Assembly (NCBI GenBank): GCA_963733905.1
Contig: CAVTEU010000012.1
Coordinates: forward strand, 45,005 to 109,004
Length of the DNA: 64,000 bases
Reading direction: 5' to 3'
Source: DATADW01 sp963733905
GTDB taxonomy: Bacteria; Actinomycetota; Acidimicrobiia; Spongiisociales; DATADW01
Positions within the stretch are counted from its first letter, which is position 1, and every line of letters starts with the position of its first letter. The position numbers and the translations under genes are program-made. Below are positions 19,624-29,546 of this stretch, one piece after another. The notes beneath the pieces are model-generated. The model was not told the origin of the DNA, made no database searches, and saw only the letters and a program-made list of their open reading frames with translations.

Positions 19624-20928
19624 CTTCCCAGCCGATCGAGCACCCCGTACCACCCTGCGGCCACGGGCAGGAACCAAGGGCGGCGCCGGTAGTACCACCT
19701 CGCCGGGTGCAACAGCTTCTCGAACGGGCCCGGGTTGGGGGTCTCGCCGCTGATCCTCCCCGCAACCTCGTCTCCCAAATAGGTGGCAAGCGCCACACCA
19801 TGGCCGCCGTACCCAAGCGCATACCACACCTCGCCGATCCGGCCGATGTGGGGGAGGAGGTCGAAGGTGGCGCCGAGCGTGCCGCCCCAACTGTGCGTGA
19901 TGACGACGTCGGCAAGCTCGGGGAAGATGGCGGCGATGCGCCTTCGGAGCTTGGCGGCGCTGTCCACGAGGTCTCTTCCGGTCCGAAGGTCGTGACGCCC
20001 ACCCAGCAGCAGACGGTCGTCCGGGGTGCGGCGGAAGTAGGTGAGCAGCCGCTCCATGGTCCAGAGCATGCGGTTGCCCGGGATGAGCCGCTCGGCCAGC
20101 CCTCCCGGCAGTGGCTCGGTCACTGCGATGTAGCTGCCAACCGGTACCACTCGGCGGCGGAGCCAAGGGACGAGGTCACCGGTGAGCCCGTTGGTTGCCA
20201 CCAGCACCGACTGTCGCTTCGATCTCGCCTTCAGGGGTGCTGACACGCACACCCGAACCGGTCGGTGTCAGTTCGAGCGCCGGGGTCTGCTCGCAGAGCA
20301 CCGCACCCGCCGCCACCACGGCTTTGGCCAGCCCGAAGGCGTATCGAGCCGGATGCAGTCCACCGCCGGCCGGCTCGTTGACGGCGGCGGCGAACCGGTC
20401 GCTCCCCACCACGTCATGGATCCTGTCCTGTCCCGACCACTTCGGTCGGATATCCCATTTCAGACTCGAACCAGGCAGCTTCATCTCGAAGTGCGGGGAG
20501 CAACTCGGGCCGCTCGGTCAGCCCGGCCATCCCCACCCGCCGCCACCCGGCATCGATGCCCTCGCTGGTGACGATCTCCTCGACCAGATCCACGGCGCGC
20601 TCGGTGGCCTTCCACATCTCCTGGGCGACGTCCATACCCCGCTCTTTGGCAACGGCCCTGCACACCGCGCTTGACATCGGGGCTGACCATCCCGGCGTTG
20701 ATGCTCGATGCACCCGAGGCAACGCTTCCTGCTTCGAGGATGACCACGTCATGCCCCGATCGCACCAGCCGGCGAGCCGCAGATAAGCCCGGTGTAGCCC
20801 GAGCCAACCACGACCACGTCGCACTTGGCGGGAAGGTCGGACGAGAGCCCTGACGGCGGGGGATGGTCCTCGATCCAGAACGGCACAGTGGACAGTTGCG
20901 GTCCTGCCGTGCCGTCTCCAGTGCTCAC
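19620..20928 (-). CDS. FAD-dependent oxidoreductase (DAO/PuuB-like), several frameshifts
   Basis: Reassembled from four or five frames. The N-terminus QLSTVPFWIEDHPPPSG then the dinucleotide-binding CDVVVVGSGYTGL ... SAARRLVRSGHDVVILEAG with SVASGASSINAGMVSPD is typical of glycine-oxidase/gamma-glutamylputrescine-oxidase-like enzymes. Later RPKWSGQDRIHDVVGSDRFA, PAGGGLHPARYAFGLAKAV, VVPVGSYIAVTEPLP, YFRRTPDDRLLLGG and the FAD-contacting YALGYGGHGVALATYLG. Start GTG 20928 overlaps the aminotransferase stop. With that aminotransferase it probably forms an amine or amino-acid catabolic pair; the exact substrate is not shown. Confidence 0.8.
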
Positions 20929-22167
20929 GGAGCTGTGGACGCCTCGATCCCTCGCCGTAGGCCATCGGCGAGCTCGTCGACCTGCTCGGTGGTGAGGATC
21001 AGTGGCGGGGAGACCTGGAGGGCGCCACCACCCATTGCCCGGGTGATGACGCCGGCATCGCGGCACGCCGATGCCGTCGCTCCCGCCCTGGCCGGGTCGT
21101 CTGCGGTGAGCTGCACCGCGCCAAGGACCCCAACGCCACCCCTGATGTGGTCCACTCCCTCCAGGTCGGCCAGCGGGGCAAGCGCCGTCTTCAGTTCCCC
21201 CTCCAGTTCCTTGGCGCGCTCGAGGACTCCCTCGCGTTCGATGATGTCGAGGACTACGAGGGCGGCCACGCAGGCGCTGGCATGACCCGAGTAGGTGTAA
21301 CCGTGGCGCCAGATCACCCCGGGACGCTCGAAGAAAGGCTCGGCGACTCGAGGAGCGGCGATGACCCCTCCGAGCGGTAGGTAGCCGGCGGTGACTCCCT
21401 TGGCAAAGGTGATGATGTCCGGCTGGAGATCGAAACGGGTCGAGGCGAACCAGTCACCACACCGTCCGAACCCGGTGATCACCTCGTCGGCGACAAAGAG
21501 AGCACCGGCTCGCCGCACCGCCTCGCGCACCGATGGCGAGATAGCCCTCTGGCGCGGGTCTCACCCCGCCGGCGCCGATGACCGGCTCGCAGATCATCGC
21601 CGCCACCCGCTCCGCCCCGACGTGGTCGATCGCCTTCTCCACCGCCTCGGGGTCGTCGTGGGGAACCAGGACCACATCCTCGATGAGCGGCCCGTACCCG
21701 ATCCGGTTTGGCTCCATCCCCCCCAGCGAGGTGCCGAAACCGTGCATCCCGTGGTATGCCCACTCCCGGGCGATGAGCACGGTCCGCTCGGGCTGACCGA
21801 TCTCGTGGAAATACCGCCTTGCCAGCTTGGCGGCGGTGTCCACCGCGTCGGATCCTCCACTGGTGAGAAACACCTTGCTTCCTTCGATGGGAGCGAGCGA
21901 TGCGATCCGGTCGGCCAGCTCGAGGGCGGGGGGCGTGGCGAAGTCGACGAAGAGGTGATAGGCGTGGAGCTCCTCCATCTGCCGAGCGACGGCCTCGGCG
22001 ACTTCCCGACGTCCATACCCGATGTTGGAGTACCACAGCGACGCGGCCCCATCGAGATAGCGGCGCCCGGCTTCGTCGAACACGTAAGCGCCTTCGCCGC
22101 GGACCACCACGAAGGGGTGCTCGGCGACGTGGGCCATCGGGGCGAATGGATGCCACAAGCTGCCCAT
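20925..22167 (-). CDS. Class III aminotransferase, one frameshift
   Basis: A PLP enzyme of the omega-aminotransferase group (putrescine, taurine or beta-alanine:pyruvate type). Starts MGSLWHPFAPMAHVAEHPF. Seen: GRRYLDGAASLWYSNIGYG, LTSGGSDAVDTAAKLARRY, REWAYHGMHGFGTSLGG, ICEPVIGAGGVRPAPEGYL, a break near 21540, then LFVADEVITGFGR and the PLP-lysine segment ITFAKGVTAGYLPLGG, HGYTYSGHASACVAALVVLD. First gene of the operon aminotransferase - FAD oxidoreductase - chrA, with GTGA overlaps. Confidence 0.87.
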
Positions 22168-22187
22168 GGGGGGTTGGACACTAGACG

Positions 22188-22262
22188 GAGGCTCGCCTCG
22201 CTGCGCTCGCTCGCGGTTCTGGGTGATGGGTTTTGGGTTTGAGTTCTCCCACGAGCGACGGA
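22188..22262 (+). repeat. Intergenic composite repeat, copy 1
   Basis: Between the divergent aminotransferase and amidohydrolase genes: AGGCTCGCCTCGCTGCGCTCG followed by runs of TGGGTGATGGGTTTTGGGTT. The same pieces occur near 29.5 and 45.5 kb. Confidence 0.6.
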
Positions 22263-22320
22263 CGGCGGTCGGCGAACCACCGACCACCTACCACCCCCTT
22301 CCTTGGCATACTGCCCGGCC

Positions 22321-23942
22321 ATGCCGGCCAGCCTCGCCTTCGTCAACGGAGCGGTGTTCACCGCCGACGCGGCGCGCAGCTGGTGTCGGGCTCTGGCGGT
22401 CGAGGGTGGCCGGATTGCCGCCGTCGGCAGCGACAGAGAGATCGCCGAGCACATCGGGACCGGGACAGACGTCGTAGATCTCGGCGGCCGTCTGCTCCTC
22501 CCCGGGTTCCAGGACGCCCACTGTCATCCCGTCACCTCCGGGCTGGAACTGCTCGGGCTGGCCATGTTGGGGATAGAGACCCGATCCGAATCGCTCGAGG
22601 CGATCGCCGCCTATGCCGCCGCCCAACCCGGAGAAGGAGTGGATCCTGGGCGGCGGGTGGTCGATGGGGGCCTTCCCCGGTGGCACCCCGCGTGCGGGAG
22701 GATCTCGATGCGATCGTCCCCGACCGACCCGTCTTCCTCACCAATCGAGACGGCCACGGCGCCTGGGTCAACAGCCGCGCCCTCGAGATCGCCGGTGTGG
22801 ACGATGGCACCCCCGATCCTCCCGACGGCCGGATCGAGCGACGCCCCGACGGCACCCCTGCGGGCACCCTCCAAGAGGGGGCGATGGCTCTCGTTCAGCG
22901 TCATCAGCCCCCGACCACCGAATCAGAGTGGCGCGCCGCCCTCGAAGCGGGTCAGCGGTACATGCTCGATCTCGGGATCACCGGATGGCAGGACGCATCG
23001 GTCGAGAGCGACGTGGAGGGTGCATACCGTTGGGCGGCTGCCAACGGGAAGCTGCGGGCGCGGGTCGTCGGTTGTTTGTGGTGGGAGCGGGACCGGGGAG
23101 CCGAGCAGATCGAGGAGTTGACGGAGAGGCGGGGGGTCACCGGTCGGTTCTCGCCGACCACGGTCAAATTGATGCTCGACGGTGTCGCCGAGAATTTCAC
23201 CGCCTCGATGCTCGAGCCATACCTCGACGAGGAAGGCCGGCCATCGGAGCGCCGCGGGATCGACTTCATCGATCCAGACAGGCTCGGCGCCTACGTCGCC
23301 GCACTCGACGCGGCCGGGTTCCAATGCCACTTCCACGCCATCGGTGACCGAGCCGTCCGCAGCGCCCTCGATGCGGTCGCCGCCGCCCGCGGCGCCAACG
23401 GGTGGAACGACCTCCGGCACCACGTAGCTCACATCCAGGTTGTCCACCCCGACGACCTGCCCCGCTTCCGCCGGCTCGGTGTCGCAGCCAACGCCCAACC
23501 CCTTTGGGCCCAGCACGAGGAGTACCAGCGCGACCTGACCATCCCCTACCTGGGAGAACCGCGCTGGCGCTGGCAGTACCCCTTCGCCAGCCTGATCCGC
23601 CACGGAGCCCAGTTGGCGGTGGGGAGCGACTGGGGTGTTTCCACAGCCGACCCCTGGAAGATCCTCGAGGTGGCGGTGCGCCGGATCGACCCGGAGAATC
23701 GGGGCGCCGACCCCTTCCTGCCGGATGAGCGGCTGGATCTGCCCACCGCCCTGGCTGCCGCTACGGCAGGGTCGGCTTGGGTCAACCACCTCGACCGGGA
23801 TACCGGGACCATCGAGGCGGGAAAGCTCGCCGACCTGGTCGTGGCCGACCGCGACCCATTTGAGGCACTCGATGCGATCGGGGACACCCGGACGGCAGCG
23901 ACGCTGATCGAGGGTGAGGTGGTGGCGGGTTCTCTCCCGTGA
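22321..23942 (+). CDS. Amidohydrolase family 3 (YtcJ-like), two frameshifts
   Basis: A metal-dependent hydrolase of the YtcJ/AmiH group. Starts MPASLAFVNGAVFTADAARS; metal-binding HCH in LLLPGFQDAHCHPV. Breaks near 22630 and 22685 separate this from ILGGGWSMGAFPGG and from the long remaining frame: RPVFLTNRDGHGAWVNSRAL, GITGWQDASVESDVEGAYR, the metal-site KLMLDGVAENFT, CHFHAIGDRAVRSAL, RHHVAHIQVVHPDDLPRF, VGSDWGVSTADPW, GTIEAGKLADLVVADRDPF. About 540 residues. The substrate is unknown. Confidence 0.85.
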
Positions 23943-23986
23943 GGTTTCTGCTCGATGCCCGAGCGTCCTCGGCTCGCCGCGGCTAC

Positions 23987-24643
23987 TTAGCCCTGCTTGA
24001 CCAGCCTCTCCACCGCCCGGTGCCCGTTGCCATTGCCCGGCATGGTGATCGACCGCCGATCGAGCACCCGATCGACCAAGCCGTACCCAACCGCTTCCTC
24101 GGCGGTCATCCACCGGTCCCGGTCGGTGTCCAACTCGATCTGCTCCCTGGACTGGCCGGTGTGCATCGCGAGAATGTCGAGCATCTGCTGCTTCATCCGG
24201 ATCACCTCGCGGGCGTGGATCTCGATGTCGCTCGCCTGCCCTTGGAGCTGACCGGTGATCACCGGCTGGTGGATGAGGACCCGGCTGTGGGGGAGAGCGG
24301 CTCGTTTCTCAGGTGCGCCGCCGGCGAGGATGACTGCCCCGGCCGATGCCGCCAGACCCACACAGGTGGTGGCGATGTCGGGCCGAACGTGCTGCATGGC
24401 GTCGTAGATCGCCATCATCGCCGACATCTCGCCGCCGGGTGAGTTGACGTAGAGGTTGATGTCCTTTTCTGGATCGTCGGCCTCGAGATGGAGCAGTTGA
24501 GCCACCACCAAGTTGGCGACCTGATCGTCGATTTCCGATCCGAGGAACACCACCCTCGATCCGAGGAGGCGGGAGTAGAGGTCGACAGCTCGCTCGCCGC
24601 GGGGGGTGTCCTCGATGACGGTGGGGACGAGCAGTTGGACCAT
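23987..24643 (-). CDS. clpP: ATP-dependent Clp protease proteolytic subunit
   Basis: A serine peptidase forming the tetradecameric core of Clp proteases. 218 residues, intact. The catalytic Ser is in GLAASAGAVILAGG, His in SRVLIHQPVITG, Asp in ELDTDRDRWM; YVNSPGGEMSAMMAIYDAM is the usual substrate-binding segment. It stands alone here, without clpX, tig or a second clpP, so it may be an accessory paralogue. Starts ATG 24643 with GGAGGT five bases upstream. Confidence 0.93.
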   Translation of the reverse strand: MVQLLVPTVIEDTPRGERAVDLYSRLLGSRVVFLGSEIDDQVANLVVAQLLHLEADDPEKDINLYVNSPGGEMSAMMAIYDAMQHVRPDIATTCVGLAASAGAVILAGGAPEKRAALPHSRVLIHQPVITGQLQGQASDIEIHAREVIRMKQQMLDILAMHTGQSREQIELDTDRDRWMTAEEAVGYGLVDRVLDRRSITMPGNGNGHRAVERLVKQG

Positions 24644-24656
24644 GGTGACCTCCTAA

Positions 24657-24674
24657 CGCAACCAAACGGTTGCG
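24657..24674. promoter_or_regulatory. Inverted repeat between clpP and the SRPBCC-ArsR pair
   Basis: CGCAACC-AAAC-GGTTGCG is a perfect 7-bp inverted repeat in the 67-base divergent promoter region, and TGCAACC recurs just before the ATG at 24711. It could be an operator for the ArsR-type repressor encoded downstream. This is inference from position and symmetry. Confidence 0.4.
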
Positions 24675-24710
24675 GTTAATCATAGGACGCCTGGGTGCTA
24701 ACCTGCAACC

Positions 24711-25121
24711 ATGGAGTTGCAAGACGAGCCCAGGGTGGTGCGCCGTATCGAGATCGAGCTAGGGCCCGATCGGGTGTGGGAGGTGGTGACCGGGTCGCTG
24801 GGCGACTGGCTCGGCGGTGACATCGAGATCGAGCTTCGGCCGGGGGGCAAGATCCACTTCCGCTCGACGCAGCAGCGGGCGGGAGTCATCGAGGAGTTTG
24901 AGCCGGGTCGCCGGCTGACCTGGCGCTGGTGGGAGGTGGGCGACGACGACGGCTCCACCGACACCGTGGTGGAACTGGCGATCGCCGAAACCGACCGGGG
25001 CAGCGTCCTCACCATCACCGAGATTCGGTCGCCGGCTTGGACCTGGGAGCTCGTCGAGACGACCTGGATCGACCCGCCCTCATCCGACCTCGGTGGGATC
25101 CTCGCCCTCGCCGGTCGATGA
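24711..25121 (+). CDS. SRPBCC (AHSA1/START-like) domain protein
   Basis: 136 residues with the usual pattern of the AHSA1 group: VVRRIEIELGPDRVWEVVTG, WLGGDIEIELRPGGKIHFRS, GVIEEFEPGRRLTWRWWEV, and VLTITEI near the end. These hydrophobic-cavity proteins are commonly paired with an ArsR regulator, as here, with an ATGA overlap. The ligand is unknown. Frame intact. Confidence 0.82.
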   Translation: MELQDEPRVVRRIEIELGPDRVWEVVTGSLGDWLGGDIEIELRPGGKIHFRSTQQRAGVIEEFEPGRRLTWRWWEVGDDDGSTDTVVELAIAETDRGSVLTITEIRSPAWTWELVETTWIDPPSSDLGGILALAGR

Positions 25122-25447
25122 GCGTCGAGGCCGTGTTCTCGGCTCTGGCCGACCCCACCAGACGGCTGGTCCTGCAGCGGGTGGCCGAGCATGGAGACGT
25201 AACCGCCACCGAGTTGGCTGCCCACCTTCCAGTCAGCAGGCAGGCGGTGTCCAAGCACCTGGATGCGCTGGGCGCCGCCGGGCTGATCCATGGCTCGAAG
25301 GTCGGACGGGAGGTCCAGTATCGGGTCACTCCCGAGCCGCTCACCGGGGCGGTGCGATGGATGCTCGACGTTGGATCGGAGTGGGACGAGCGGGTGACCC
25401 GGCTGCGGTCCCTCTTCGAGGCCGAAGACGGTTCTGGCGTCACCTGA
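25118..25447 (+). CDS. ArsR-family transcriptional regulator
   Basis: A 109-residue winged-helix repressor: VFSALADPTRRLVLQRVAE, then VTATELAAHLPVSRQAVSKH as the recognition helix region, and the wing GLIHGSKVGREVQYRV. No Cys cluster is present, so it does not look like a metal sensor. It belongs to the subgroup that accompanies SRPBCC proteins. It probably regulates its own operon and perhaps divergent clpP. Confidence 0.85.
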   Translation: MSVEAVFSALADPTRRLVLQRVAEHGDVTATELAAHLPVSRQAVSKHLDALGAAGLIHGSKVGREVQYRVTPEPLTGAVRWMLDVGSEWDERVTRLRSLFEAEDGSGVT

Positions 25448-25474
25448 GGGGCCATAGCCGCCTCAAGTGACGCC
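25436..25474 (+). terminator. Inverted repeat at the end of the ArsR gene
   Basis: A 14-base arm beginning GGCGTCACCTGAGG pairs with CCTCAAGTGACGCC (13 of 14 positions) across an 11-base loop, followed by AAAAAC. It includes the ArsR stop codon. A likely terminator between this pair and potA. Confidence 0.5.
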
Positions 25475-25545
25475 AAAAACGGGGGGTCCCTCGGCCGACC
25501 TGACGTCGAACGCTTCCCTATCCTCCCCGCACGCTGAGCAGAGAG

Positions 25546-26622
25546 GTGGGGTTGGCCGAGCCGGCGGTCGAACTCGATGGTGTCGTAAAGCGGTTCGGCG
25601 AGGTGGTGGCGGTCGAGGAGCTCCATCTCGCCATCGCCGACGGTGAGTTCTTCTCGCTGCTCGGCCCTTCGGGGTGTGGCAAGACCACCACCCTCCGCAT
25701 GATCGCCGGTCTCGAGTTCCCCACCGAGGGGAGCATCCGGGTCCACGGGTTCGAAATGGGGCTTCGCCCGCCAAACGAGCGGCCCATCAACACCGTGTTC
25801 CAGTCCTACGCCCTTTTCCCCCACATGACCGTCGCCGGGAACGTCGCCTTCGGGCTGGAGATGCGGAAGGTGCCGAAGTCCGAGGTCAAGGAGCGGGTGG
25901 AGCGCACCATCGACCTTGTCCGGCTCGGCGGGATGGAGGAGCGCAAGCCACGCCAGCTATCCGGTGGTCAGCAGCAGCGGGTGGCGCTGGCAAGGGCGCT
26001 GGTCAACGAGCCGCAGGTGCTTCTCCTCGACGAGCCGCTCGGCGCGCTCGACCTCAAGCTGCGCGAGGCCATGCAGCTCGAGCTCAAGGACCTGCAGCAG
26101 CGGGTCGGGATCACCTTCATCTACGTGACCCACGACCAGGAGGAAGCGCTCACCATGTCGAACCGGATCGGGGTGATGAACCACGGCCGGTTGCTCCAGG
26201 TCGGGCCGCCCGAGGAGATCTACGAGCGCCCCGCCGACCGGTTCGTGGCCGGATTCATCGGCGAGACGAACTTCATCGACGGAAACGTCGTCGAGGAGGG
26301 GCGGGTTTCGATCGCCGACGGGGTGGTGGTGGGGGCGGTGACCACGAGCTCCCCCGGGACCCAAGTGACCCTCCTCCTGCGACCGGAGAGCGTGACGCTC
26401 TACGGCTCGGAGGACGACGTGCCCGCCGGTCATGTGCGGCTCGATGGCAAGGTACGGCGCCGGCTCTACTACGGCGACACCCTCTACTACGAGGTGGATC
26501 TCGATGCGGGGCCGTTGGTCGATGCCCGGATGGAGAACATCGGCGGCGTTCGCCGGTATGAGTCGGGGGACCGGGTGGTGATCTGCTTCGCGCCCGACGC
26601 AGCGGAAGCCCTGGAGAACTGA
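25546..26622 (+). CDS. potA: Spermidine/putrescine-type ABC transporter ATPase
   Basis: Energises polyamine-type uptake. Walker A LLGPSGCGKTTTLRMIAGLE, Q-loop VFQSYALFPHMTV, signature RQLSGGQQQRVALARALV, Walker B LLLDEPLGALDLKLR, H-loop YVTHDQEEALTMSNRI. A C-terminal TOBE domain follows (VTLLLRPESVTLYG ... GDTLYYEVDLDAG). 358 residues. Start GTG 25546 or TTG 25552; AGAGAGG sits just upstream. First gene of potABCD, six bases before potB. Confidence 0.92.
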   Translation: MGLAEPAVELDGVVKRFGEVVAVEELHLAIADGEFFSLLGPSGCGKTTTLRMIAGLEFPTEGSIRVHGFEMGLRPPNERPINTVFQSYALFPHMTVAGNVAFGLEMRKVPKSEVKERVERTIDLVRLGGMEERKPRQLSGGQQQRVALARALVNEPQVLLLDEPLGALDLKLREAMQLELKDLQQRVGITFIYVTHDQEEALTMSNRIGVMNHGRLLQVGPPEEIYERPADRFVAGFIGETNFIDGNVVEEGRVSIADGVVVGAVTTSSPGTQVTLLLRPESVTLYGSEDDVPAGHVRLDGKVRRRLYYGDTLYYEVDLDAGPLVDARMENIGGVRRYESGDRVVICFAPDAAEALEN

Positions 26623-26628
26623 GCGGGG

Positions 26629-27506
26629 ATGGCGGCACCGGCGGTAACACCCGAATTGGAAGCAGCCGCCGAGCGGGCGGAGTCCCGCCGCGGCTTCCTT
26701 CTGGCGGTCCCGGGCTGGGTCTACCTGATCATCTTCTTCGCAATACCACTCGCCATAGTCGTTGTCTACTCATTCGCCTCGCGCAGCGCCACGGGGCAGA
26801 CACCTGCTCCAGGACTGGAACCTCGACTCGTACCAGAGGCTGGCTTCGTCGCTGGTCGTCGAGGTCGTGTTCCGCTCGCTCTGGTTGGCGGCGGCGACCA
26901 CCATCATCTGCCTCCTCCTCGGCTACCCATTCGCCTACTACATCGCCACCAGGGGAACGACGATGCGCAACGTCCTGCTCGTCCTGGTGCTCATCCCCTT
27001 CTGGTCCAACTTCCTCGTGCGCACCTATGCCTGGAGGGTGCTGCTCGGGTCTGAGGGCCCTATCTCTCAACTGAGCGAATTGCTCGGGTTGGGGGAGACC
27101 GGTTGCTGTTCACCACCACTGCGGTCCTGGTGGGCCTCGTCTACGGGTTTCTGCCGTTCATGGTGCTCCCGCTATATGCAGCGATAGAACGGATCGACTG
27201 GAGCCTGGTCGAGGCGGGTCGCGACCTCTACGCATCCGGATGGAACGCCTTCCGCCGGATCACCTGGCCGCTATCTCGACCGGGGGTGATCGCCGGGAGC
27301 GTGCTCGTCTTCATCCCGACCCTCGGCGCATACGTCACCCCCGAGATCCTGGGCGGCGCCCGAACCACGCTCCTCGGCAGCTTCGTCGTCTCCCAGTTCC
27401 TCGCGGCGCGCAACTGGCCGTTCGGGTCGGCGCTGTCGGTGGCCATCCTCGCCGTGATGCTCGGGGCGACCATGGTCTATTTCCGAACCGGGGGCCGAAC
27501 CTGTGA
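26629..27506 (+). CDS. potB: Polyamine-type ABC transporter permease PotB, three frameshifts
   Basis: Starts MAAPAVTPELEAAAERAESR, then the first TM helix WVYLIIFFAIPLAIVVVYSF. After a break near 26800: LWLAAATTIICLLLGYPFAY, VLLVLVLIPFWSNFLVRTYA. After a break near 27100: LVGLVYGFLPFMVLPLYAAI and the EAA loop LVEAGRDLYASGWNAFRRIT. A final break near 27490 leads to the stop at 27504-27506, which overlaps the potC GTG (GTGA). Confidence 0.87.
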
Positions 27507-28338
27507 GGAGGGACCCGGCCCAGCGGGTGGTCCAGCGGCTGTTGGGGCTCCAGGCCTGGCTCGTGTTCCTCTTCCTCTACGCCCCGATCATCGTTCTGAT
27601 CGTCTACTCGTTCAACGACAACCGCAACGTCGGGGTGTGGACCCGTCCTCGCTCCGCTGGTACGAGGCGATGCTCCAGGACGACAAGGTCCTACGGTCGC
27701 TCCGCAACTCGTTGGTAGTCGCCCTGGTTTCGACCATCGTCGCCACCGTCCTCGGCACCGGCCGGCCTCGCACTGGAGCGGTTCAGATTCCGCGGGCAAC
27801 GGGTGTTCGACGGGCTGCTCTACCTACCGATCATCATCCCTGACGTCACCATGGCGGTGATGCTCCTCCTCTTCTTCACCCAAGCCTTCGCCATCGTCAA
27901 CGGGGCGCTCGGCACTAGGCTAAACCTCGGGCTCACCTCGATATCACTGGCGCACATCGCCTTCAACATCTCATTTGTCGCCGTGGTGGTCCGTGCCCGA
28001 CTCGGCCGATGGACGCCCACCTCGAGGAGGCTGCCTCCGCCCTCTACGCCAACCGATGGCGACGTTCCGTAGGGTCACGCTCCCGTTGATCATGCCGGGT
28101 GGCGGGCGGTGCACTGCTGGCCCAGACCTCTCGCTCGACGATGTCGTCGTCACCAGCTTCGTCACCGGCCCGGGGTCGACGACCCTCCCGGTGTACGTTT
28201 GGGTCCGTCCGACGCGGCGTGTCGCCCCTGATCAACGCGGTATCCACCGCTATGTTGGTCGCGTCGATGATCCTCGTCGGGGTCTCACTCGGTTTTCAGC
28301 GAAGGACCAGGCCAGCGGCAGTGGTAGGACAGGAGTGA
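27503..28338 (+). CDS. potC: Polyamine-type ABC transporter permease PotC, about five frameshifts
   Basis: Starts MRRDPAQRVVQRLLGLQAWL; first TM helix FLFLYAPIIVLIVYSFN. Later pieces in different frames: SLRNSLVVALVSTIVATVLG, FDGLLYLPIIIPDVTMAVML, SLAHIAFNISFVAVVVRARL, the EAA loop (LEEAASALYANRW ... FRRVTLPLIMPG), LDDVVVTSFVTGPGSTTLPV and the last helix AMLVASMILVGVSLGFQRR. Every conserved block is present in order, so indels in the consensus are more likely than decay. The stop is five bases before potD. Confidence 0.83.
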
Positions 28339-28342
28339 TCCC

Positions 28343-29490
28343 ATGACCCGGCAACCCATTCGTTCCCTTTGGTCTCTATTAGCGCTGGTCGCCCTAGTGG
28401 TCGCCGTTGCGGCGGTGACGAAGGCGGTGGCGCCGGCACGACAGTTGCGGCGGTGGCGCCGGCACAGGTTGCCGGAGGAGCCGGTGAAGCTCCTGCGTGC
28501 GAGCCGGGTCAGACCGATGGTGATCTGACCTCTACACTGGACGGAGTACATCGACCCCGAGTTGCTCTCGCCTTCGAGGAGGAGTCCGGGGTAGCGGTCA
28601 GCGAGACCTTCTACGACTCGAACGAGACGATGTTGGCTCAGATCCAGACGGGCCAGGTTTACGACCTGATCGTTCCATCGGACTACATGGTTTCGATCAT
28701 GATCACCGACGGCTTGCTGCTGCCGCTGCAGAAAGACGCAATACCCAACATCGAGAACCTGGGAGAGGATTTCCGGTCCCCGCCATACGACCCGGACCTC
28801 ACCTACTCCGTGGGCTACCAATGGGGAACCACCGGGCTCGGGGTGGATACCGAGGTGGTCGGGACCGATTTCCCCGCTGCTGGGCGCTGGTGTTCGACCC
28901 TGCGGTGACCGAACCCTACGCCGGGCAGATCTCGTTGCTCAACGACGCCCGGGAGACCTTGGGGGCGGCCTCAAGTACCTCGGCTACTCGCTCAACAGCG
29001 AGAGCCAGGAGGAGGTGGACGCCGCCGCCGCACTGATGAGCGACAACATCGACCGGATCACCAAGTTCGACTCGGACCTCTACACCGACGATCTGGTCAA
29101 CGGCGAGGTGGCGGTCTCGCACGGCTACAGCGGCAACTTCTTTACGGCCTTCGCCGCCACCGACAACCCCGACCGCTATGCCTATGTGATCCCCGAGGAG
29201 GGCGCCACCCTGTGGACGGACAACATGGCGATTCCGTCCGGGGCAGAGCATCCATGCACGGCGCACGCCTTCATCAACTTCCTACTCGACGCCGAACGGG
29301 GGGCCCAGTTGACCAACTGGAACTACTACGCCAGCCCCAACGAGGCCTCCGCCGAATTCATCCTTCCCGAGATCCTCGAAGACCCCACCATCTACCCGCC
29401 GCCGGACATCCGTGACGGGCTCGAGATCATCCAGAACACCGGGGACTTCGAGATCGCCTACACCGACGCCTTTGCAGCGGCGAGGAGTGA
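28343..29490 (+). CDS. potD: Polyamine-type substrate-binding lipoprotein PotD, several frameshifts
   Basis: Extracytoplasmic binding protein of the operon. The signal peptide SLWSLLALVALVVAVA is joined after a break to the lipobox Cys ACGGDEGGGAG. Then (L)Y-WTEYIDPELLS, ETFYDSNETMLAQIQTG, YDLIVPSDYMVSIMI, QWGTTGLGVDTEVVG, ALVFDPAVTEPYAGQISLLN, LVNGEVAVSHGYSGNFF, WTDNMAIPSGAEHPCTAHAF and NEASAEFILPEI. As sequenced, the frame runs into an intergenic repeat. The TGA at 29488-29490 in another frame is the more likely end. Confidence 0.85.
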
Positions 29491-29546
29491 GAGGAGGCTC
29501 GCTTCGCTCGCCGTATTGGGTTATGGGTTCTGGGTTATGGGTTCAG
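29484..29546 (+). repeat. Intergenic composite repeat, copy 2
   Basis: GAGGCTCGCTTCGCTCGCC followed by TTGGGTTATGGGTTCTGGGT and another TATGGGTT. Related to copies at 22.2 and 45.5 kb. It sits between the convergent potD and GrpB ends. Confidence 0.6.

Noticed and set aside
17974..20166. Long minus-strand frame of about 730 codons
   Set aside because: It strings together shadow sequence and one real piece of ChrA; the rest is antisense or out-of-frame reading of the FAD oxidoreductase and DUF427 genes.
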